A stretch of 64,000 nucleotides of DNA. Origin: Metellina segmentata (Eukaryota; Arthropoda; Arachnida; Araneae; Tetragnathidae). Shown here piece by piece: positions 33,119 to 43,384 of this stretch; position 1 is the stretch's first letter; the number at the start of each line of letters is the position of its first letter. Position numbers and translations under genes: made by a program. A model generated the notes under the pieces. It was not told the DNA's origin. It saw only the letters and a program-made list of their open reading frames with translations, and ran no database searches. The stretch spans positions 11,478,120-11,542,119 of the forward strand of contig OX375880.1 of assembly GCA_947359465.1 (NCBI GenBank). The letters run 5' to 3'.

Positions 33119-33930
33119 CACATATGTTAACAGCATGAATTTTATCTTGCAATTCCACTTATACAATACGTTCATGCACAAGACCCAAACATGACATCAG
33201 AACAATTACAGAATACGTTTTCAAAGAAAGTATTGGAACATTCTTTTTCTTTTGTTTAAGATGAATTAAATTACGAAAAAAATTGTTCTCAAATGTTATT
33301 ATATTGCGTGATAATAAAGTTAGTTTTAAATATCGCATTTTTTTCTGTAAATGTACTGTAAATTCTGTTTTTATTGAGTACATTATATATAAATATAACA
33401 TGATTAATTTCTAATATTTTAGTAAAATATTACTTGTTGGATAATGATTTTACATATTTTTTGAACTTCATATCTTGAATGAAATTACTTTCAAACAAAT
33501 ACACATTAATGCTTTTTAATAATATATAATGATTTCATACAAATGCATAATATTTTTTTAAATATTATTTTTGTGTAATCTATGTTTGAATTCTAAATAG
33601 GCAGACAGAAAAATTAACAATATTTCATTTCATTAAATATCGTTTACTCAAAGAGTTCAGCGTAAATATATATTTTTTAAAAATCAGCTTTATAAAGATT
33701 TGAATAACATACTTTTTAAGCAGCAATATATAGCAAAAGCTTCTTATGGAAATGTTCTTAGACTTGATATTTTATCTTCATTTTATATATTGAGGGCATT
33801 TCACATTGATGATCTTATGGGTGCAAGAATAAGGATAAAAGAGTGATACACATGAGAACAGTTTTATGCAGTGCTGGCAAAACGGTGTCCTATTGAAATG
33901 TGTTGTTGTTGCACATCCCCCTGGTGTAGG
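33119..33930. other. AT-rich, nothing recognised
   Basis: No frame with motifs. It follows the TTAA MITE and precedes the RNase H-bearing LINE tail. Confidence 0.5.
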
Positions 33931-33935
33931 AAAGC

Positions 33936-34844
33936 CTACACCAGGTCCAGAAGGCCCCGTCGTGCCAGATCCCCATATACCTGCAAAAAGTCCTGATCAA
34001 CCAACAGCTGCTTATACGAAGCGCCAAGACAGAGAAGAAGGTGATCAGGACTGGCAGGTAGGGAACAGGAACAAGGAGGGAAAATTCTCTCCCCGTTCTG
34101 AAATTTGATACTTTTAAGATGGCCACTTCGAAATCTGGCCATGGCCGATTGAAAAGGCCGAGGGCCACAGCATGTGATTGAGAGTCCAGGGTGATTGCCA
34201 GCATACCAATGGTGGGATGGCGTACGGCGCCACAAGGAAAGCAAACGTTGTTTTCCCAGGGAGTGGACCTCAGTGGGAGTGAGGCGATTCAAACAGTCCA
34301 TAGGGAGATCACAGCCATTCTTGGCGAGTACATCGGCTGTCTCGTTTCCATACACCCCGATATGCGATGGAATCCATTGGAGGCTTATTGGTGTTTTCAG
34401 GCCAATCTCGCAGAGAAGCTTCAGAATATCCTGGTCTGGGATGTCAAAAATTTGTGGCCAATTTTTGAAATACTGTATAGCACTCCTACTATCAGTCAAA
34501 ATCCAAACACAATTTTTATCAGTGGACTGTGCATAATTAAGGGCTGCACCAATTGCTATGATCTCCGATCTAAAGACTGAACAATGGTCAGGGTTTCGGA
34601 TGCTGCATTTGACCTCGTCCTCAGCGCTGTTGATGAAAACACCACTCCCGGTTCTACCGTCTTCAAGTTTGCTACCGTCCGTATAGATGACCAATGCATC
34701 AGAAGGGATGCTATTGACAACCTCCAGGGCCAACTGTTTCAAAAGGTCTGGGTGATCCGTCTGTTTATTGGCATGAGTCTTCAGTTCATCATTAAAACTG
34801 ACATTCTCAAGGTGAATGTGAATCATTGAAATGTGGTTTAACAA
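33936..34844 (-). pseudogene. LINE 3' ORF fragment with intact RNase H domain (I/Jockey-like)
   Basis: This is a 302-codon frame; its first triplet is TTG and the first ATG is at codon 7 (34826). Residues 50-180 form an RNase H domain with all catalytic positions: D56 (YTDGS), E94 (FRSEIIAI), D118 (LTDSRS) and D171 (ETADVLAK), plus the conserved WIPSHIG. A C-terminal Cys-rich tail follows (MARFRSGHLKSI, CSCSLPASPDHLLLCLGA), typical of I/Jockey-like elements of arthropods. Reverse transcriptase and endonuclease are missing because the copy is 5'-truncated. The frame is unbroken, which suggests a fairly recent insertion. I treat it as a dead retrotransposon end rather than a host gene. Confidence 0.85.
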
Positions 34845-35059
34845 ATAGCAATGTGAAAATTAGGTCTGAAAATTGAACCTCTTTAATGGATTGATCAAGA
34901 AATGTATATCATGCTTAAAGATGAGGCATTAATACATTTTGTATCCATAAATTTACTGAAAAATTTTGTTTTATATTCATGAGTCGGACGTTGGAATGGA
35001 GGACCAACTCTCCGTTACAATAGGCAGCTCGTCCCTTGGCTCATGCGAGGGTGGGAATA

Positions 35060-35324
35060 ACCAGATTGAGCATATTTATAACACGTTAGCAACCTAACCA
35101 CCAGACAATCGATCGGGTTGATGTTTAGGGTGTTAGCTTCTAGATCAAAAGTTTCCAAGTTCGCGAATCTGGGGTGAGGCATAGATGTTTGTCCGTCTCA
35201 AACATAGAAGAAATATAAAAGTTAAGTGAAGAATTTCGATCTAGAAGCTAACACCCTAAACATCAACCCGATCGATTGTCTGGTGGTTAGGTTGCTGATG
35301 TGTTACAAATATGCTCAATCTGGT
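35060..35324. repeat. Large palindrome with SINE-like head in both arms
   Basis: 35060-35146 and 35238-35324 are near-perfect 87-bp inverted copies (start ACCAGATTGAGCATATTT). Each arm includes a tRNA-like box A region (GATGTTTAGGGTGTTAGCTT). The 91-bp loop has GTTCGCGAATC and GGCATAGATGTTTGT, resembling SINE-A after its box B. Confidence 0.8.
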
Positions 35325-35419
35325 AGTAGAATAGTAATCTTTTCATGTGACCAAAGCTTGTAGGAATGTGACCCTTAAACTGCCTCGTCTACTGTGTGGA
35401 ACATTCATCATCTGATGGG

Positions 35420-35645
35420 TCAATGGAACTGGAGAAGACGACCATTCATTGATTCATCTTCTCATTGGTCCACGCGATGCAATTGACTGTGGGGATTTCA
35501 CCATTTTTGTTGCCACTCTATACAAAGGCGCATTTACACATATCTTCTGTTGAAAGGTGATAAGTTGTCAAATCGGCCAACAAAGTGTATCTTTCACAGA
35601 GCATTCACGTGATTACTAGTCGACATGTTGATCGCACTTTTTTGA
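35420..35645 (-). repeat. Repeat-C copy, minus strand
   Basis: Read on minus it has GACTAGTAATCACGTGAATG, then CTCTGTG, AAATGCGCCTTTGTATAGAGTGG and CAAAAATGGTGAAAT, matching the copies at 30.6 and 36.1 kb. The ends are unclear. Confidence 0.6.
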
Positions 35646-36172
35646 AGATCCTCAATAGTCAATCAATGCTCAGTATACTTATATTGAGCGTCCATGGTCT
35701 TGAGATAATGTGTGACTTCTCTATAAACTGGCTGTGGCTTGAATATATGGGAATACGTGAACCCACCTTCCGTGATGCACCAGGGTAACGCAAAGTGGTT
35801 CACAATTCTACTCTTGTAGTGACGTGATTACTAAAGAACACCTTACAGGTTTAAATTGGTAGTGTACTAGTAAAAAATGCTTACGGGGCTGACAGTGCAA
35901 TCGAAGAGAGCCTGGACAACTTGAAGTTTGACGAGTCAACGTTGAGACATTTCGATTGATATTTCCGTAACCATCCAATATCTGTGATATACCAAAATTC
36001 CTAATCATAGGTAACATATCTCATTCGTAACCGTGAAATATAAGTGCATTGAGCATTGCTATTGAGAGGAGTTTCAAAAAGTGTGACCAACAAGTCGACC
36101 AGTACTTACGTGACTGCTCTGAAAAATTGGCTTGGTTGACCTATTTAGAATTTTATAGTCTCGTTTGATGAT

Positions 36173-36954
36173 TAGGGCAACTTTTTGCAACAAATGCAAC
36201 TTTTTTTCACACGTTCTACGCTGCATGTAAAGTACTAAAACCAAAATTCCTCCTACATGGGGTGTATTGTAAGTGAGTTATAACCGCAACATAAATGCAA
36301 CTTTTTGCATAAATGCAACTTTTTACTTAAATACAACTGCCTGCCACTTTTTAAAATGTAGCTTAAAATTAATTCATATGAAATTACTATTTCACTTTTT
36401 GCGCTCTGAACCAACCCTTCGATCACGTGTGTCTGATCTTTCAAACGCCAAAGTATTGCGGATCAAACAAGTTCATGGAATGAAGGTGTTCGTCCTAACA
36501 GACGAAAGTGAAATAAATGGCAATATGTACTTTTAACACATTGGTTGGCACTTTTGATAATACAGAGGAAACTTGCGTAATCGACTGCAGAGTTTGCGAG
36601 GCGAGTCTAGATCATCAATATGCTGTTAGCCTTGTAGATGATGTTTTAAAATCTCTGAATGTTGAGCGAAAGGATTTTGCGCTTCTGCTATCCGATACAG
36701 CACATTATACGACTGCGGTTTGCGCAGTTTTTTAGTGTTAAAAAAATTACTGGCCAAGGATCGGCCATTCAACGTTCTTCTGTATTTAAGAATGTATAAT
36801 ACTGTTGTACACGACGAAAAGTATCAATATATTTTGAATTTTTTCATTTTTTACGAATAATTTATTTTAGAATTTAGTGTACCAAAAATAAATGCAACTT
36901 TATTTCCATAAGTGCAACTTTTCCCGTTTTTACTGCAACAGAAAAGTTGCTCTA
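36173..36954 (+). mobile_element. hAT element with perfect 8-bp target duplication
   Basis: The left end TAGGGCAACTTTT and the inverted right end (read TAGAGCAACTTTT) are flanked by TTGATGAT at 36165-36172 and 36955-36962. The motif AAATGCAACTTT recurs near both ends in the same orientation. It holds a transposase fragment on + and is 782 bp, so internally deleted. Confidence 0.85.
36375..36735 (+). pseudogene. hAT-family transposase fragment
   Basis: Two + frames (36273-36536, then 36517-36735) carry one protein across a shift near 36530: FVLTDESEI, then TFNTLVGTF, LDHQYAVSLVDDVLKSLNV, ERKDFALLLSDTAHY. Within a hAT element, the DES..YFN.LVG and R..F.LLLSD.A.YM pattern is the part of the catalytic domain before the TC.AH motif, which is absent here. 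Truncated at both ends. Confidence 0.65.
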
Positions 36955-37346
36955 TTGATGATATAACATGGTAGGTGTGAGAATGCGCTTTGGTATAGAC
37001 TGGTGGCAAAAATAGCGAAATCAACAAAGTCTACTTGAGGCGTGGAACAATCAGAAGATGAATCAACGTATGGACGTCTTCTACCTTCGCGTGGATCAAT
37101 CAGATGATGAATGCTAGTTTCCACCCCCCCGGTAGACGAAAATGTAGTCCAAGGTCACGTAACTTCTAGTTCTGGTGACATGATCTTGAACACATGAAAA
37201 AATTATACCATAGCCCTCATTCTTTTATAATCCCTTCCATCCAACATGTAAAAATGATTCAATTAAGCGCAGTCAAACGTATAAGTAGTTAGGCAAAAAA
37301 AAACTTCTTCAGTTAGCACTGTTAAAATATTTTCAAAACAGAGGAC

Positions 37347-38459
37347 TCATACGCTGGTGCTCATGACAACCCTGGACGATTCCATCCTGGGCCGCACGGG
37401 CATACAGCAACCGTCTCCTCCGTTGTTGTTACTGGGCCGGCGGATGTATTTTGCGTACAGAATGAGATAGACGAACGGATTGATGCAGCTGTTTGCGGCC
37501 GAAAAGATCCCGATTATCGCCACCACGTCCTTGTTGAGTTTCGTCGCGTTCCCGAAGGCCGAAATGTTCTCCAGGACCACATAGGGCAAGACGACTGCCA
37601 TGAACGACCCCACCACGATAGCGGTCATCCTGAGGGTCTTGGCCTTCGCGCTTGGGTAGTGGGCGTGGGTGGAGTGAACCCCGTTCTCCCTGGGGACGCA
37701 CGTGGATGCCAGGGACTCCGCCGATGACAGGCGGTCGGACAGCGCCCGGGGTCGATTCCACACCACACTGGTGATGGTGGAGTACAAGACCACGATGACC
37801 AAGATGGGCATGACGAAGACTGACAAGAGGATGAATGCCATGTATCCTTGCCTGTGCAGGAGGGACAGGTCGTCGGTGTAGAACTTGGCGACGCAGAAGA
37901 CTTTCCCAGACGGGGTGGTGTGCTCGTGGAACACGTACGCGGTCGGCATAGACGGCACCAACGACGCCAACCAGGCACCGAAGATGAGTCTCCTGATGCT
38001 GGGCCGACACTTCAAGGGAAAGACGATGGCCCAGTACCGGTCCAGGGCTACCGCAACAATCAGGTAGTTGGAGGCGACCATGGAGTAGGTCTGGATGACC
38101 TTGAAGATGCGGCAGAAGATGGGCCCGGCGACCCACTCTCGACCCATGCACTCCCAGATGAGCTGGGAGGTCATAGTGAAGACGGCTACCAGCAGGTCGG
38201 CGATGGCCAAGTTGAGGAAGAGGATCTCCGTCCTACGCATTCGGTGGCCGCAGGTGAGGACGATGACCGCCAGGTTTCCGAAGAAGGCGCTCAGGATCAT
38301 GATGGTGAGGAGGGCGATGCGGAGGTTGCGGGTGTAGGGCGGCCCCAGGACCCGCTCCATGTCATCCAAGTCGACGAAGGGAGAGTTCGGAGTCGGGGTC
38401 CAGTTGAGGGGGCGCATGTCGCTGAGGTTGTGGACCCGGAGGAAGACGATGTTCTCCAT
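37347..38459 (-). CDS. Class A GPCR, peptide-receptor type, intronless
   Basis: A 370-residue seven-helix receptor of the plasma membrane. Two N-glycosylation sites (NLS at 11, NWT near 19) precede TM1. Class A marks are present: GN in TM1 (FFGNLAV), LAIAD in TM2, Cys at the start of TM3 (FCRIFKVIQ), DRYW after TM3, W in TM4 (FGAWLAS), Cys in extracellular loop 2 (KVFCVAKF), MP in TM5, LPY in TM6 in place of CWxP, and NPFVY in TM7. CC after helix 8 (GDGCCMP) could be palmitoylated. TM3 with IQ.YSMVASNY and ALDRYWAI suggests the vasopressin/GnRH/CCAP-NPS receptor group, but I cannot fix the ligand. ATG has G at -3 and +4 and an in-frame stop 5 codons upstream; the frame ends in a complete C-tail. 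It is much richer in G+C than its neighbours. Coupling to a neuropeptide is inference. Confidence 0.9.
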   Translation of the reverse strand: MENIVFLRVHNLSDMRPLNWTPTPNSPFVDLDDMERVLGPPYTRNLRIALLTIMILSAFFGNLAVIVLTCGHRMRRTEILFLNLAIADLLVAVFTMTSQLIWECMGREWVAGPIFCRIFKVIQTYSMVASNYLIVAVALDRYWAIVFPLKCRPSIRRLIFGAWLASLVPSMPTAYVFHEHTTPSGKVFCVAKFYTDDLSLLHRQGYMAFILLSVFVMPILVIVVLYSTITSVVWNRPRALSDRLSSAESLASTCVPRENGVHSTHAHYPSAKAKTLRMTAIVVGSFMAVVLPYVVLENISAFGNATKLNKDVVAIIGIFSAANSCINPFVYLILYAKYIRRPSNNNGGDGCCMPVRPRMESSRVVMSTSV

Positions 38460-38461
38460 CG

Positions 38462-38880
38462 CCCATGAGAAGGGTTATCGATGAGGGACTGCGGAACGTC
38501 GTTTGAGATGGATTGTGCGAGTTGAAGTCTCAGGTTACTAGGATGTCTTGAGGCTCATTTCCTAGGACAGGGGTTGCTCTGAGAAGCAGATGCTCGGTGG
38601 TTCCGTGTACCATTGAAAAGTGGAATTTTCGTGACTTCTTCCTAAAGCCTGAAATTATAGGAGAAATTTGTACTGAAATGTTACGTTCATATCAATACTT
38701 GTAATTATAAAGCAGTGCTTATCAAACTGCTGAACTAGTATGTCAGGTTGGGTCTGTAGGCTTGGGTATCAAAGGGCAAAGTAACTAACAACATTGATTA
38801 GTATTACTTTGTGCTTTGGTTATTAAATGGTATCTGACCAAGAAAATTTAAAGTTTCATTGAATTTCGTTCAACAACATA
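38462..38880 (-). other. Upstream region of the GPCR frame
   Basis: Probable 5'UTR and promoter side. I see no convincing TATA box or initiator, and a 5' non-coding exon cannot be excluded. Confidence 0.35.
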
Positions 38881-38886
38881 TGTTAA

Positions 38887-39104
38887 CCCTTCTTGTGGTT
38901 ATCTCGATGAAGTACTTGGTTATCAGCAAAACTGACCAGATCTTCAAGGACGAGTTATCTCGTCATTAGAAAAAAAATGACCTGATCTTGATTTCGTAAT
39001 CATCAAAACACGTCAATATCATCATCATTCGGAATTCAATCGGCATTCTTGATGACGAGATATCTCGTCATTAGCTAAATTGTTCAGATTTTAATGGACG
39101 ACGT
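38887..39104. mobile_element. TTAA-type MITE (CCCTTCTTGTGG group), cut by a Tc1 element
   Basis: TTAA at 38883-38886 is followed by CCCTTCTTGTGGTTATCTCG and several GAGATATCTCGTC palindromes like those at 32900-33114. The right end is replaced by the Tc1-like insertion at 39106. Confidence 0.6.
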
Positions 39105-39105
39105 A

Positions 39106-39677
39106 CACTATATGGACAAAAGTATTTGGACACTACACGTTTTTCAGAAAAAGTGCTTTAATATTATACTTAGTAACGGGTAGGCTCTCCTTTTGCTTGT
39201 ATTATAGCTACAATAAGTCAGGTCATACTTTCCACAAGTTCTCTGTAAGTCTGGAAAGGAGTAGCTCGCCACGTCTCTTGCAAGGCTGTGAGAAAGAGAT
39301 TGTTGTAAACATGGGCGTGCGTGGCGTTGTCGTACTCGTCGCTTCAGTTTGTCCCACAAGTGTACGATCGGATTGAGATCGGGACTCTGAACAGGCCTGT
39401 CAAGCAAATTCACCTCATTTTTAGGAAACCAATCCAGCACACGTTTTGCAGTAGGACATGGAGCTCGATCCTATTGGAAGAAACTACCATCACCTCCGTA
39501 GTATTGCCATAATGTAGGCAAGGCCGAATAATCCAGAACGTCGAGATACACTTCAGCGTTCATAGTACCAGGTACTTGAAGCAATGGGCCGAGTTCTAAT
39601 CAGGAATAACACCCACGGAGGATTCTCCTCCGAATTTCTGCAGTGTCCAAATATAATACTTTTGTCCACATATTGTG
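39106..39677 (-). mobile_element. Tc1-like element, internally deleted
   Basis: The ends CACTATATGGACAAAAGTAT and the inverted CACAATATGTGGACAAAAGT continue to TTTGGACACT. TA is on both sides (39104-39105 and 39678-39679). A minus-strand frame keeps only the transposase C-terminus. Confidence 0.9.
39144..39440 (-). pseudogene. Tc1-like transposase C-terminal fragment
   Basis: The frame reads MLDWFPKNEVNLLDRPVQSP then DLNPIVHLWDKLKRRVRQRH. This is the end of the DDE domain around the third catalytic position, which in intact relatives is NPIEHLWD. Here it is NPIVHLWD, so the catalytic Glu is lost (V). The rest of the enzyme is deleted. Confidence 0.85.
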
Positions 39678-39679
39678 TA

Positions 39680-40740
39680 TTGTCGATACTGCTTGTGTTA
39701 AAAACCATTATAAATTTAAAGATTAAAGATTACACATTTACAGATTAATTCATACACACTAAAATCTTATCATTAGGTATTAATCCTCAATTAAATTTCA
39801 AATAGATTTTTAGCAACGTTACATCTACGTGTAATTAATGGATTTATAATAATTTCAGTTTCAGCGGGTATGGTATGAAATGCTAATTAGGAGAAAGCTT
39901 ACAGTGTTACACTAGGTGCATCATTTGTGTCAGACTTTTGCTCGTATAGATTCAAATAAAATTAGAAACTTTTGCAATCTTGAAATTTTCGATTCCAATG
40001 TATAAACGCTAAAAGGAGGGAATTTCCACTTTTGGGAGTAGAAAAATAGATAAAATGTTGGGAAAATGTTCTCTAAGAAATCGCATTAGTATTTGACACG
40101 TTTACCAGTGAGTTCAACAATTGTTTAGGGAGTTTTGCAGGGCAAAGCATATTTATAGGGTATAGCAAGAATGTTCTGTAAAATCGAATCTTTCTGTTTT
40201 AATAATAACAGTAAATTTTAATAATAAAATATAATGCTCACACTCTTCCAAAAAAAATCAATTGAACCCGATGCCAGTGTTTAATCGGAATTAAACTTAG
40301 CATGTGGGATTTATGTGAAGAGGTAAAGATCAAGAGACAAATGATCGCAATATCGAATCTATAGTACACTTTATTATTGTAGAGTTACATTATAAAGGTC
40401 TCAAGTTAATCAGTTGTAAAGCCCCTTCTGGCGATGATACATGCCAATATACGGTGTGCCATGGAGTCAAACAAACCCTTTATACTGTTCTGTGGCAAAT
40501 TATGCTAACCGTTTTACAACTGCTGTTCCATGTACATTTCGGCGGGGGTGTAGTTGACGGCCTGGAATATCGTATACATGCTCAATGGTAGACAGATCTT
40601 AGGACGTCTCTGGACAAGGAAAGGTTTTAACCTCACCGGCACACCTGGAAGAGGTGAGGTTTGTCTGGCAGGACGTTATACTTCTCGTAAATAGACACTT
40701 GGACGAGTGACATTAAAGACAACAATATATCATAGAATCT
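39680..40740. other. Unassigned
   Basis: AT-rich to 40380. 40380-40690 is less AT-rich and looks like old mobile DNA, but I cannot assign it. Confidence 0.4.
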
Positions 40741-40744
40741 GCTA

Positions 40745-40835
40745 AACTCACTGCGAGGGTTTGCAAGCTCGAGACGAAGGTCGTTGGTTGTACCTAGTCT
40801 CGAGCTTGAAAGCAGAGTCGCAGTGAGTTCAACAG
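40745..40835. repeat. Inverted repeat at a SINE-B head
   Basis: ACTCACTGCGAGGGTTTGCAAGCTCGAGAC and its inverse copy (GTCTCGAGCTTGAAAGCAGA..GCAGTGAGT) face each other around 40775-40790. The right arm leads into GTTCAAGTGTACATGGGGG of SINE-B. Confidence 0.7.
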
Positions 40836-40852
40836 GTTCAAGTGTACATGGG

Positions 40853-40906
<54 letters not shown>

Positions 40907-41085
40907 AACTTTGGCATGATATTGAAGTTTAGAGAATGGAGTGCCAGCTCAGGTGTTGACCTCATCATCTGGCCGTGGATCAAAATTATGAGGTGTCGGC
41001 CTGGGATCTTTCTCTTTGAGATTGATCTCGGATCGGCACCAATAGCTCAGTTCGATGTGATTTCAATTATTACCTACCCACCTAT
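40836..41085 (+). repeat. SINE-B copy containing a (TA)n tract
   Basis: GTGTACATGGGGG is followed by (TA)n at 40855-40901, then the body (GAAGTTTAGAGAATGGAGTG, CCAGCTCAGG, GGCCGTGGATCAAAATTATG, CACCAATAGC) and the alternative end CAATTATTACCTACC. Confidence 0.75.
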
Positions 41086-41247
41086 AGAGATTATATTTTG
41101 GTCCTTTCTTCATATCTCGACGTGCAGCAGACATATTGTCTCAATTCGATCGAACTCTGGTTTAGGGATGTTTCGTCTTCTTTAGAGCAGAGTCCAGTCG
41201 TTTGAAGCAAAATTACGACTTTCTTTGTGGAGGCAAGGAAAGGTATT

Positions 41248-41328
41248 TTTAATTAATGTCGTACTAGAGCAACACAACGGGCTATTGACGACGGTCCGGG
41301 GTCAATCAACTAAGGGAAAGATCCGATC
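41248..41328 (-). repeat. SINE-A 3' fragment, minus strand
   Basis: GTCGTACTAGAGCAACACAACGGGCTATTGACGACGGTCCG matches the other 3' ends. Only about 80 bp remain. Confidence 0.8.
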
Positions 41329-41329
41329 T

Positions 41330-42035
41330 TTGTGGAGGAGAAATGAGAGTTGGATTGCACTTTGAATGTAGTTTTTAGCAAAAAATTCTTAAAGCAGATG
41401 GGACACGATGGTGCACACTCAACGAAAGAACAGTACACACGCAATAACTGTGACTGCAGTGAAGGGATGAGTTTTTTTTCCCTCAAACTTTTACGTAAGA
41501 ATGCATCGAGCAAGCACATTTCCGCCACTTTGGGGAAACAGCGCTTTCGACTTAAACGCACTGCTAAGCAGTTTACATTATAAAATGCTTTTCCCACTTT
41601 CCTTAGTTTCAAGGAAAGAAAAGCGCTTATACCATCCGTATCCCATTTGTTCTTCTCTTTTTTGCCCGGAATTCGATCTTCGGTTCATTCGAACGAATCG
41701 AGGAAATTTGAAGCACTTCGTGCGGATTGTCGAAATGGCGCGATTCGATTGAATCCAACAAGTGGGTGGGTATTTCTGGAGAAAGTGTTCGGTTCGAATT
41801 TAATCGAACGCGCTGGCTTCGATATTTGAGAAGTTCACAATGCGAGCAATGTGGCTTGAACTGTTCTTCTCCAGTGATATGAGAACGTTACAGTGCTACA
41901 GTGTACCTCCTGCCTCTAAACGGTCATTTAGTGTAACATAAATACTAATAAAATATGCGTTTTGTGAAAGATCATAAAATCGTTGTCAATATTTCAAAGA
42001 GTTAAACGACAGTAAGATGTACACTACCCTACTAT
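41330..42035. other. Unassigned
   Basis: Short overlapping frames on both strands (41310-41829) have no clear motif. No repeat ends were found. Confidence 0.4.
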
Positions 42036-42039
42036 AATG

Positions 42040-42392
42040 GACCGGACAGCAAGATGTGATGGTATATGGAAAAGAATACATGCTTTTATAAGTGGGTGGT
42101 CCCCCACGTGCTGCAATTGCACTAGTAACCCTTCTGGGCATACTTTCAACAAGGTTTTGATACACAGTTTTGGGTATTTGTATGCACTCCTGCTGCAAGA
42201 ATGTTGCCAGCTCAGCTGTATATTTCGGTCGTGGTGTCATGGTTCGTAAGCGTCGCTCTAACTCGTCCCACAAATGTTCTATGTGGTTTAGGTCGGGACT
42301 CTGAGTTTTACATCCATATCTTGATACCACTGCTCGACAGAGGCTGCAACGTGACAAGGAGCGTTGTCGTCTTGGAAGTAACATTCGTCCAT
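42040..42392 (-). pseudogene. Tc1-like transposase 3' fragment
   Basis: On minus, one frame gives YFQDDNAPCHVAASVEQWYQ with the second catalytic Asp. After a shift a second gives SPDLNHIEHLWDELERRLRT, then PKTVYQNLVESMPRRV and AARGGP. The usual NPIEH is NHIEH here, with the catalytic Glu retained. Broken by at least one frameshift, no 5' part, TIRs not found. Confidence 0.85.
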
Positions 42393-42518
42393 TAAATATG
42401 TCGTGGCCTCAAAGCTCCTCGCGTCGGCGTGGTGTGGAAGTTTTTAGAGTTGGGTGCCAGCTCTGGCTTGACTTCGTCATCTGACTGTGGTTCAAGATTA
42501 CGTGGGGTTGTCCAAGTA
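42393..42518 (+). repeat. SINE-A/B body fragment
   Basis: TTAAATATGTCGTGGCC, GGCGTGGTGTGGAAGTTT, GGGTGCCAGCTC and GACTGTGGTTCAAGATTACG are preserved. Confidence 0.75.
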
Positions 42519-42519
42519 T

Positions 42520-42855
42520 ATTCATTGGTGCAAAAATACTGCCAAGAATAGACACTGCAACCACATAATCCTTAAAGTGAGGGAATATCTTAGCTCCAAC
42601 ATTGATTACATTTGTGAGAGCTGAGAAGTCGAAAATTCTGAAAATAACTTGACTTTTTCTTCCGAGACTAGTATATGTCTTTGGGTAGTCCTTAAACGTT
42701 TTGGATTTAGGATTAAAATTTTTTTTTTACCCTTCTGAATACGATTCCCTATGTTTATTTTGCTTGATTTCTGTTTATTGTTTATGTTTTTTTTTTTTTT
42801 TTGTTCTTAGTCAATTTTTTACAAATTATCCTTTTATTTGGTCATTGGCCATTTT
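42520..42855. other. AT-rich, nothing recognised
   Basis: Includes a run of about 20 T near 42790. Confidence 0.5.
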
Positions 42856-42857
42856 TA

Positions 42858-43164
42858 ACATCGTACTATAGCAACACAACTGGCTATTGACGACGGTCCG
42901 GGATCAATCCCTTAAGGGAAAGGACCGGGAACAACACGTTATTTTGAAGCACGGTCAGATGACGAGGCGACACCTGAGTTGGCACCCCACTCTCCAAACT
43001 TCCACACCAACCCAACGTGAGGACTTCTGGACACGACAGATTTAAGGTACACCAGCTGCTTCTACACCATACGCTTACAAACATCCATGCACTGACCCGG
43101 ATTCGAACCAGGAACCTTCCGATCTAGAGGCTAACATCTTAACCTCCAGACCGGTTGGTCGGCA
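42858..43164 (-). repeat. SINE-A, full length, minus strand
   Basis: Complete from CGTACTATAGCAACACAACTGG to GACCGGTTGGTCGGC. B box GGTTCGAATCC and box A region GAGGTTAAGATGTTAGCC read on minus. Good second reference copy. Confidence 0.9.
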
Positions 43165-43307
43165 TCCTTTTCTTTAGTCATTATGTACTTTTATGCTTAC
43201 ATGTTTTACCCTTCACAGCTCGGCTCTCCCTAATCTCCTCCGTAAGGCGGACTATACAGCTGAAAGCCAAAAAGGTGAAACAGTATCCGCCTACGGCGTC
43301 CAATCCA

Positions 43308-43380
43308 ATCTAAGGATTTTTCCATTTGGGTTTGATCCCGGACCGTCGCAAATAGTCCGTTGTGTTGCTCCTGGGCGACA
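43308..43380 (+). repeat. SINE-A 3' end fragment
   Basis: GATCCCGGACCGTCGCAAATAGTCCGTTGTGTTGCTC. It abuts the TTAA element that follows. Confidence 0.75.
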
Positions 43381-43384
43381 TTAA

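Larger units (their letters stand above)
36040..37205 (+). repeat. Repeat-C copy split by a hAT element
   Basis: The left part is 36040-36172 and the right part 36955-37205 (GTGAGAATGCGC..TGGTGGCAAAAATAG..TCACATGATCTTG also occur at 30730-30830). The break is exactly at the hAT insertion, with TTGATGAT duplicated. Confidence 0.7.

Noticed and set aside
33936..34844. RNase H frame considered as a host RNase H1 gene
   Set aside because: The Cys-rich tail after the domain and the wording of the motifs are those of I/Jockey-type retrotransposons.
37429..38468. Long overlapping frames on both strands across the GPCR (for example 240 and 206 codons)
   Set aside because: They are shadows of a GC-rich coding region; only the 370-codon frame has seven helices and family motifs.
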